From the NCBI GenBank assembly GCA_025363535.1, contig JANYDP010000387.1, positions 1 to 5,065 on the forward strand: 5,065 nucleotides of DNA. The letters run 5' to 3'. The notes under the pieces are model-generated. The model made no database searches, was not told where the DNA came from, and saw nothing but the letters and a program-made list of their open reading frames with translations. Below, piece after piece: positions 1 through 5,065 of this stretch. The first letter of the stretch is position 1; every line of letters begins with the position of its first letter. This DNA is from Verrucomicrobiota bacterium (lineage in GTDB: Bacteria; Verrucomicrobiota; Verrucomicrobiia; Limisphaerales; CAIQOK01). The translations under genes were made by a program, and so were the position numbers.

Positions 1-477
1 GCCAGTCGGCACAAAACATTCGTCGGCTTCAATTGTGCCGTCCATTTTGTCGGCAAAGCTGGTTTGCTGCATGGCAAATCTTATGCGGTGAGCCATGAAT
101 AATGCCGAACGGTAAGAACCAAGTTCAAGGATGCGTTGTAATTGCAACGATGAAATTCCCTTTTTGGAACTGCAAATCAGGTAAAAGGCAATCAGCCATT
201 TGCGGAGCGGGATATGGCTGTCCTCGAAAACAGTTCCGATGGTCACTGTGAAAGGCTTTTTACAATCGGAACACCACCGCAATCCCGCGCGGGTCTTGGC
301 CTTTGAGTTGGGATTGATTGTGGAAAACTTGGATTGGTCTTTGCATTGGCAATGCGGGCAAACAATCCCATCCGGCCAATGCTTTGCTTCAAGATGCGCC
401 CGCGCCTGATCATCCGTGCCGAAACGGTCAAATAATTGAATCAATGTCAGGTCATCTTCATTGGACTTCGTTTTCAT
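1..477 (-). CDS. IS1595-family (ISXO2-like) transposase, N-terminal part, cut by window edge
   Basis: Reading the minus strand from the ATG at 477-475 gives 159 uninterrupted codons to position 1 with no stop, so the gene continues beyond the left edge. Residues 1-36 are a helical start (LIQLFDRFGTDDQARAHLEAKHWPDG). A zinc ribbon follows with C40-P-H-C43 and C69-S-D-C72, typical of the IS1595 zinc-ribbon domain. Residues 77-100 (TVTIGTVFEDSHIPLRKWL..) match the family's 'F..T.I..R.WL.A' segment. GTIEADECF at residues 147-155 is the start of the ISXO2-type DDE domain, with D152 the likely first catalytic Asp. Family members are roughly 300 residues, so about half is visible. An in-frame TAA at 503-505 limits the start to GTG 483 or ATG 477; ATG is preferred. 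Catalytic integrity cannot be judged because the other acidic residues lie off-window. G+C is visibly lower than in the neighbouring genes, as expected for a mobile gene. Confidence 0.88.
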   Translation of the reverse strand, partial: MKTKSNEDDLTLIQLFDRFGTDDQARAHLEAKHWPDGIVCPHCQCKDQSKFSTINPNSKAKTRAGLRWCSDCKKPFTVTIGTVFEDSHIPLRKWLIAFYLICSSKKGISSLQLQRILELGSYRSALFMAHRIRFAMQQTSFADKMDGTIEADECFVPTG

Positions 478-605
478 GGCCACAAATTGCCAGAAACTTA
501 ATTATATGTAAAGTGCATAATCAAAAATATCAACGAAAAAACGCAATTGACACTTGTTTTGATGCCGGTTTGCGGCCAAATTATCCGGTGCACTACTTTG
601 AGCGA
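478..605. other. Intergenic gap expected to contain the insertion sequence end
   Basis: This 128-bp gap separates the transposase start from the start of the divergent secreted-protein gene. Positions 485-545 are strongly AT-rich and composition becomes GC-richer after about 560, so the junction between insertion sequence and host DNA probably lies between 490 and 600. The other end of the element is outside the window, so no terminal inverted repeat or target duplication can be paired and the boundary cannot be fixed. A perfect TTGACA occurs on the plus strand at 547-552, but there is no acceptable -10 at 16-18 bp from it. No small ORF here looks real. Confidence 0.5.
501..506 (-). promoter_or_regulatory. 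Possible -10 box for the transposase gene
   Basis: The minus strand carries an exact TATAAT here, about 23 bp upstream of the transposase ATG, which would give a leader of roughly 15-20 nt. No good -35 lies at 16-18 bp; the nearest candidate, TTGATA at 533-528, is 21 bp away. The surrounding DNA is AT-rich, so a chance match is possible, and promoter consensus in this phylum may differ. Confidence 0.3.
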
Positions 606-3569
606 ATGGCCCGGCTGGGGCGTGGATGCAGCCGAAATTTTTTGGACAAGGTTTGCCGTCCCTTGGTGCTTCCGGGGCTGATGGGATTGCTCGCCGCACC
701 GTCGGCAGTGGTTGCTTCCTCGATGGTTTTCGGTCGCGAGGAGTTGTTCACGCTTAACTCCGGAAATATTTCAGCCCTGAAAAATTCCAGCTTCACGACG
801 GTGATTCTGTTCGTTGTGGATGTCGCCACCAACGGCGATCTCAATTATAACGGCAATCATTTGATCATCACCAACGGCACCTACATCGGTGATTCCGGGT
901 GGCCTGCGCGATTGGCTGCGTTAAAGGTGCAGCCGAGTTCGATTGGGCGCATCGAAGTTTGCACCGGGGGCGCCGGTGCGCAAAGCTGGGTCAACATCAA
1001 GAACCTGATCGCCGCGCAGGGAACCGGATCGGGCAGCATCCTCTACCAAAACTTTCAGAAGTTGAAAAACACGCTGGGCATTGACGCCATCTGCAACGAT
1101 GACGAAGTGGCGTACGACGCGGGCTCCGCCGCCACGTTTAACAACATGATCACCGCGCTCGGAATGAAGAATACACTTTGCCCGTACAACAACCCGGCCT
1201 ATTGGCAGAGTATTTTTAATAACAGCACCATTGATGCAGTTTACCTCCAGTGCTACGACGGTGGCGCGGGCAACGATCCCGCGACTTGGAACGGTTATTT
1301 TGGTGGCTTCAAAGTGGCCGCCGGCGACTGGAACAACGACAGCCCGGCCACGGTTGACTCAAAGTTCACCGCTTGGGCGCCCGTGATTAATGGGGGCTTC
1401 ATGTGGCAGTTGGAGCTGATAGGAGACGCCAACCTGGCCAGTTATGCCAGCGTGATTAATCGGGCCGTGGATCCGCTGGTGATTACTCCAGCCACCGGTT
1501 TTTCCGCCGTCGCGGCTTACAATCTGCGTTCGCTACCGACGAGCACGCCGTTCAAACTTGCCAATTCCAGCGCCAGCACGCTGGCTTGGAGTGTCATTAA
1601 CACGTCAAGCTGGCTGACAGTTTCCACCACTTTTGGAACCAATGCCGCCGGCGTTTCCACCAACATGACCGTAAGCTTGAATACGACCGTGGCGACCAAC
1701 CTGGAGCCTGCCACTTATTTTGCGAGCATCGTTTTCAGCAACCGGACAACTGCCGTGGCCGTGTCGCGCAACTTCACATTGAACACGGCTATCGCCAACT
1801 GGCCAATCGCGCTCAATGGTTTCAACGCGGCGTTGCTAGCTTCGAACACCGCCACGGCAGGATCGCCGGGTGCGACGGCGTTTGATATTCCGAATAATTA
1901 TTGTCTCTACCAGCAGGGTTTGAGCGGCGGCACGCGAGGCCTGCCTTTGAATGGGGCCTTCCCGAGTTTGCTCGACAATTCAACCGCGTTCCAATTTGGC
2001 CCGTATGCCACGACGAATGCTCTGCTGCTCGGCTACAATTATCCGAAGTCCGGCACGCTCACGCTCGCCACGCCGGAGGCGTTCAACACGCTTGCGGTGC
2101 TCGCGAGTTCCGCGAACGGTGGGGGGACGGGAACCTTCGTCGTCAATTTTTCCAACGGCACGAAAAGCTCGGTGTTCAGCTTCAATGCGCAAGACTGGTT
2201 CTTCAACACGGCCAATGTGGCGATTCAGGGCTTTGGCCGGTTGAAACTCGGCGCCAGCCTGGGCATCGAGGACAACGGCGCGTCAAATCCCAATCTGTAT
2301 CAAACCACCGTGAACCTGGCCGCACTTGGACTGACGCAGCCTGTGGCCTCCATCACATTTTCCAATCCAGCCACGGCAGGTGCGACGCAGAACACGGCTG
2401 TTTTCGCCGTGAGCGGAATGCCGCGCAGCATTCCGGTGGCAGCACCGACGAGCCTCGTCGCTGTGACCGGAACCAACGCGACCGTTCGCCTGACCTGGAC
2501 GGGTTCGGCGGGCGCGACGAATTACAACATCAAGCGTTCGCCAATCAGCGGCAGCGGCTACACGACCGTCGGCGGCACGACGGGAACGAATTTCACGGAC
2601 AGCGGGCTGGCGAACGGTTCGACATATTATTATGTCGTGTCCGCCGTCGGCACGGCGAACGAAAGTGCCAATTCAACGGAAGTCAGCGCGATGCCCGGCT
2701 CTTACCGTGGCTGGAGCTTTGGCGTGAATCCAGTTGCCTACTGGCCATTGAGCGAGACGATCGGGCCGGCGGCCAATGAACTCGTGCGCGGGAGCAACGG
2801 CGTGTTCGCCGGCGGCTACTCCCTCGGGTTCAGTGGTGTGGTCGGCGCCGGTTTTGGCACGCCGCATCGCGCGGCGCACTTCGACGGGGCTTCGGGCTAT
2901 ACGCTGTTGCCGCGCTTAATCGGCTCCACGAATTTCTCAGTGGTATTCTGGGTGCAGACCTCGGCGACGGGGGGCACGCCAAATTGGTACAATGGCAACG
3001 GTCTGGTCGACGGCGAGGTGTCTGGGACTACCGGTGATTTTGGCGTCGCCTTGGTCGGGGCCAAAGTGGGTTTCGGCGTGGGCAATCCGGACTACACGCT
3101 TGCCTCGGTCAAATCCATCAACAACGGCCTCTGGCATCAGGTCGCCGTCACGCGCGATTCCGGGAGCGGCGGGATGAATATCTATGTGGATGGGGCGTTT
3201 GACATCTCCGGCATCGGTCCCACAGGACCGAAAACCAACTCGCCCGGCCTGCGCATCGGCAGCCTGCAGACAGGAACGGGTTTTCTCAACGGCAGCATTT
3301 CTGACGTGGCCATGTACGATCAGGTGTTGACGTCGAATCAGGTGGCGACGATCTACAGCGCGGCAACCGGCTTGTTTTACGGCGTAACACTGACCAACCG
3401 GTTAAGTGCTGGAAACCTGGTGCTCACCTGGCCCGGCAATGGCAAGCTGCTTGAAGCGACCAATCTTTCTGGTCCTTGGACGACAAATGCTGCGGCATCA
3501 CCAGCTACCGTGGTTCCGAGCCAGTCCCAGAAATTTTACCGCATTCGGACGCAATTAGAATCGGATTGA
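606..3569 (+). CDS. Secreted multidomain protein: GH18-like barrel, BACON-like, FN3, LamG and C-terminal module
   Basis: The product is 987 residues from ATG 606. The frame is open back to ATG 318, but 606 is chosen because it opens a signal peptide (R3, R6, R10, K15, R18, hydrophobic 20-37, likely cleavage after VVA37) and because the upstream part is antisense to the transposase. Domains, with residues from this start: about 64-289 resembles a GH18 TIM barrel, with VCTGGAG (118-124) at the SxGG strand, DAICNDDE (160-167) at the DxxDxDxE strand with E167 as candidate acid, YLQCYD (213-218) and GGFMWQLEL (263-271) at late strands. About 292-394 is BACON-like (SSWLTVS, LEPATYFASIVFSN). About 398-608 is Gly/Asn/Thr-rich and jelly-roll-like, possibly carbohydrate-binding. 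614-697 is fibronectin type III. 707-922 is LamG/concanavalin-like (VAYWPLSE, GLWHQVAVTRD, IYVDG, LRIGS, ISDVAMYDQVLT). 925-982 is a small C-terminal module ending FYRIR. It is probably exported and binds or cleaves a glycan; the substrate is unknown. C163 replaces the usual middle Asp, so activity is uncertain. rnhC follows after 34 bp. Confidence 0.85.
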   Translation: MARLGRGCSRNFLDKVCRPLVLPGLMGLLAAPSAVVASSMVFGREELFTLNSGNISALKNSSFTTVILFVVDVATNGDLNYNGNHLIITNGTYIGDSGWPARLAALKVQPSSIGRIEVCTGGAGAQSWVNIKNLIAAQGTGSGSILYQNFQKLKNTLGIDAICNDDEVAYDAGSAATFNNMITALGMKNTLCPYNNPAYWQSIFNNSTIDAVYLQCYDGGAGNDPATWNGYFGGFKVAAGDWNNDSPATVDSKFTAWAPVINGGFMWQLELIGDANLASYASVINRAVDPLVITPATGFSAVAAYNLRSLPTSTPFKLANSSASTLAWSVINTSSWLTVSTTFGTNAAGVSTNMTVSLNTTVATNLEPATYFASIVFSNRTTAVAVSRNFTLNTAIANWPIALNGFNAALLASNTATAGSPGATAFDIPNNYCLYQQGLSGGTRGLPLNGAFPSLLDNSTAFQFGPYATTNALLLGYNYPKSGTLTLATPEAFNTLAVLASSANGGGTGTFVVNFSNGTKSSVFSFNAQDWFFNTANVAIQGFGRLKLGASLGIEDNGASNPNLYQTTVNLAALGLTQPVASITFSNPATAGATQNTAVFAVSGMPRSIPVAAPTSLVAVTGTNATVRLTWTGSAGATNYNIKRSPISGSGYTTVGGTTGTNFTDSGLANGSTYYYVVSAVGTANESANSTEVSAMPGSYRGWSFGVNPVAYWPLSETIGPAANELVRGSNGVFAGGYSLGFSGVVGAGFGTPHRAAHFDGASGYTLLPRLIGSTNFSVVFWVQTSATGGTPNWYNGNGLVDGEVSGTTGDFGVALVGAKVGFGVGNPDYTLASVKSINNGLWHQVAVTRDSGSGGMNIYVDGAFDISGIGPTGPKTNSPGLRIGSLQTGTGFLNGSISDVAMYDQVLTSNQVATIYSAATGLFYGVTLTNRLSAGNLVLTWPGNGKLLEATNLSGPWTTNAAASPATVVPSQSQKFYRIRTQLESD

Positions 3570-3603
3570 CCTCGGCAACGCCCCTGCGTCTCATCATCGC
3601 CCT

Positions 3604-4602
3604 GTGAAACCACTTAGTTCGCACACCTGCAAATTGACCGACGCCCAAGCCGAAGTGCTGCGGGCGTTCATGGTCGAGCGCAATTACAAGTTTCGCGAAG
3701 TGGCGTACGCGCGGTTTGCCGGCGAGAAGGATAAGACAAACCTGGTGTTTTACGAGAGTGGCAAGCTGGTGGTGCAAGGGAAGGGGACGCAGGAGTTCAT
3801 CGAGTTTGTGCTGGAGCCGGAAATCTTGAAGGAGGCGCGGCTGGGCTACGAGGCGCTTTTAAATCCTGAACTGATTTTACCGCGTTTGGGCGTGGACGAA
3901 AGCGGCAAGGGTGATTTTTTCGGGCCGTTGTGTGTGGCGGGCGTTTACGTGAATGAGAAAGTGGTGAACGCTTGGACGGATGCGGGTGTGCGCGATTCCA
4001 AAAACATTTCGAGCGATAAGAAAATCGCGGAGCTGGCCGAACTGATTAAAGAAACGCCGGGCTGTGTGACGAGTGTGGTGCCGATTGGCAACGATGCTTA
4101 CAACCGGCTTTACACGAAGATGCGGAGCGTGAACACCCTGCTGGCGTGGGGCCATGCGCGGGTGATTGAAAATTTGATGGGCCAACGGCAGCGCATGAAT
4201 CCGCCGCCGGTGCGCGCGATCAGCGACCAGTTCGCGTCGTCGAAAGACACGGTCGGGAAGGCGTTGATGAGCCTGGGGCGCGAGATCGAACTCGTGCAAC
4301 GGCACAAGGCGGAATCCGATCTGGCGGTGGCGGCGGCCTCGATTCTGGCGCGGCATGAATTCGTGACGCGGCTGGCGGGGCTGGAAAAACAATTTCAGTT
4401 GAAGCTGCCCAAAGGCGCGTCGGCGACGGTGGACGCTGCGGCCAAGGAATTCATCACCAGGCACGGCGTGGAGAATTTGCCGACGGTGGCGAAGATGCAC
4501 TTCCGAACCGCCCTGCGTGCGCAAGGTTTGCCCGAGCCGCCGAAGACGGAGTGGCGGCGCGACAAATCCCAGCAGCCTTCTACGAAGCCTGAAGTGCCCT
4601 GA
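3604..4602 (+). CDS. rnhC: Ribonuclease HIII
   Basis: This 332-residue protein should cleave the RNA strand of RNA:DNA hybrids in the cytoplasm, removing R-loops and primers. Residues about 8-85 form the TBP-like substrate-binding domain that distinguishes RNase HIII from HII (YKFREVAYARF, GKLVVQGKGTQEFIEFVLEPEIL). The catalytic domain starts at LGVDESGKGDFFGPL with D98 and E99; D208 lies in ISDQF and E237 in HKAESDLAVAAASILAR, completing the D-E-D-E set. The motif GVRDSKNIS (128-136) is also typical. The start is GTG at 3604, since the next in-frame ATG (codon 23) would cut into the N-terminal domain; no clear Shine-Dalgarno is seen. It is slightly longer than usual (about 300-315) because of a Pro/Lys/Arg-rich tail from about residue 308. 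It lies 34 bp after the secreted-protein gene on the same strand, so readthrough is possible but a functional link is unlikely. Its 3' end overlaps fabD, which is on the opposite strand. Confidence 0.95.
   Translation: MKPLSSHTCKLTDAQAEVLRAFMVERNYKFREVAYARFAGEKDKTNLVFYESGKLVVQGKGTQEFIEFVLEPEILKEARLGYEALLNPELILPRLGVDESGKGDFFGPLCVAGVYVNEKVVNAWTDAGVRDSKNISSDKKIAELAELIKETPGCVTSVVPIGNDAYNRLYTKMRSVNTLLAWGHARVIENLMGQRQRMNPPPVRAISDQFASSKDTVGKALMSLGREIELVQRHKAESDLAVAAASILARHEFVTRLAGLEKQFQLKLPKGASATVDAAAKEFITRHGVENLPTVAKMHFRTALRAQGLPEPPKTEWRRDKSQQPSTKPEVP
4580..4602. other. Convergent 3' overlap of rnhC and fabD
   Basis: The TGA of rnhC is at 4600-4602 on the plus strand and the TAG of fabD is at 4582-4580 on the minus strand. 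The last 23 bp therefore code on both strands: for the final residues of the RNase HIII tail (ending KPEVP) and for the end of FabD (ending IRALQAS). No hairpin followed by a T-run is seen nearby, so transcripts of the two genes probably overlap at their 3' ends. Confidence 0.85.
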
Positions 4603-5065
4603 TCGTCGCTTCCAGACTCGCCACGTCGGCCACGTTCAACATCTGCGCGGACTTATCAATCCGCTTCATGAAGCCGCTCAACGCCGCGCCCGGCCCCAGC
4701 TCGATGAAGCGCGTGAAACCCTGGGCGAGCAGCAATCGAATGGAAGCTTCCCACAGCACCGACGAGGTGACTTGCTCGACGAGCCGCGCGCTGATTTCGC
4801 CGGGCGTGGTGTGTGGCTGGGCGGTGACGTTGGAAATCACCGGCACGGACGGCGACGCGATTTTTACCTTCGCTAATTCCGCCTGCAACTTCGGCTGCGC
4901 GCCTGCCATGAGCGGCGAGTGGTACGCACCGGCGACCGGCAGCGGGATGGCTTTGCGCGCGCCTTTGGCTTTCGCGAGATCGCAGGCCGCCATGATTTTT
5001 TCCTCCTCGCCGGAGATCACGAGTTGGCCGGGGCAGTTCAAATTTGCCAGCACCACGCCGGCCAG
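4580..5065 (-). CDS. fabD: Malonyl-CoA:ACP transacylase, C-terminal part, cut by window edge
   Basis: The minus-strand frame is open from the right edge to a TAG at 4582-4580 and shows 161 residues. The gene continues off-window; the internal GTG at 5056 is not the true start, since LAG upstream of it continues the family match. FabD moves the malonyl group from CoA to acyl carrier protein, supplying extender units for type II fatty acid synthesis in the cytoplasm. Visible motifs are ANLNCPGQLVISG (ferredoxin-like subdomain and return strand), PVAGAYHSPLM with the catalytic His (codon at 4921-4919), LVEQVTSSVLWEASI, whose Gln may match the active-site Gln, and ELGPGAALSGFMKRI near the C-terminus. 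The nucleophile-elbow GHSxG Ser and the substrate-binding Arg lie off-window. Family length is about 310 residues, so about half is present. A standalone FabD is favoured over a polyketide synthase AT domain because the protein ends soon after the GPG...KRI motif. Its fab neighbours, if any, would be to the right. Confidence 0.94.
   Translation of the reverse strand: MAGVVLANLNCPGQLVISGEEEKIMAACDLAKAKGARKAIPLPVAGAYHSPLMAGAQPKLQAELAKVKIASPSVPVISNVTAQPHTTPGEISARLVEQVTSSVLWEASIRLLLAQGFTRFIELGPGAALSGFMKRIDKSAQMLNVADVASLEATIRALQAS

Noticed and set aside
243..431. A 62-codon minus-strand frame inside the transposase region
   Set aside because: It is in a different frame from the transposase, which carries the zinc ribbon and catalytic motif.
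547..552. Perfect TTGACA as a promoter for the secreted-protein gene
   Set aside because: No sequence resembling a -10 box lies 16-18 bp downstream, so it is mentioned only as a possible remnant.
961..979. Perfect 7-bp inverted repeat (GCACCGG / CCGGTGC)
   Set aside because: It lies inside the codons for the conserved TGGAG loop of the secreted protein, has no T-run, and is readily explained by GC-rich coding sequence.
1901..2779. A 292-codon open frame on the plus strand inside the secreted-protein gene
   Set aside because: It lies in another frame of a strongly supported gene, is rich in Arg, Gln and Cys with no domain pattern, and is explained by high G+C suppressing stop codons.
3215..3230. 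Perfect 6-bp hairpin CGGTCC-CACA-GGACCG
   Set aside because: It lies inside the LamG-domain coding region, is followed by AAAACC rather than T residues, and is too short to call a terminator.
3570..3603. Terminator or promoter in the gap before rnhC
   Set aside because: The 34-bp gap has no hairpin, T-run or promoter-like hexamers.
3877..4524. A 215-codon minus-strand frame opposite rnhC
   Set aside because: It is antisense to an intact rnhC and its Arg/His-rich product has no recognisable motif.

Overview
The window looks like a chromosomal segment of a free-living bacterium, probably from the Verrucomicrobiota (Limisphaerales/Pedosphaera-type) or a close PVC relative. The grounds are a large secreted multidomain protein ending in the 'L.LTW......LE.ATNLSGPWTT....FYRIR' module that I associate with verrucomicrobial secretomes, an RNase HIII (rnhC) gene, moderately high G+C, and starts with no clear Shine-Dalgarno sequence. 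This is inference from protein style; no rRNA or other taxonomic marker is present.

Layout: (1) Positions 1-477, minus strand: the first 159 codons of an IS1595-type (ISXO2-like) transposase, cut by the left edge. It has an N-terminal zinc ribbon and reaches the first catalytic Asp of the DDE-type domain. (2) Positions 478-605: an AT-rich gap that should contain the insertion sequence end and the promoter regions of the two divergent genes. (3) Positions 606-3569, plus strand: a 987-residue exported protein with a signal peptide, a GH18-like TIM barrel, a BACON-like domain, a jelly-roll-like domain, a fibronectin type III domain, a LamG-type domain and the C-terminal module. The open frame reaches back to an ATG at 318, but that stretch is antisense to the transposase and is not believed to be coding. 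(4) Positions 3604-4602, plus strand: RNase HIII with its N-terminal TBP-like domain and a complete D-E-D-E active site. (5) Positions 4580-5065, minus strand: the C-terminal half of malonyl-CoA:ACP transacylase (fabD), cut by the right edge. It converges on rnhC and overlaps its 3' end by 23 bp.

The genes do not form one pathway. fabD and rnhC are housekeeping genes (fatty acid synthesis; removal of RNA from RNA:DNA hybrids). The secreted protein looks like an accessory carbohydrate-active or surface-binding factor, and the insertion sequence sits just upstream of it. I found no tRNA, rRNA, CRISPR array or convincing intrinsic terminator. The most interesting element is the secreted protein, whose GH18-type active-site strand reads DAICNDDE, with Cys where the family usually has the middle Asp.
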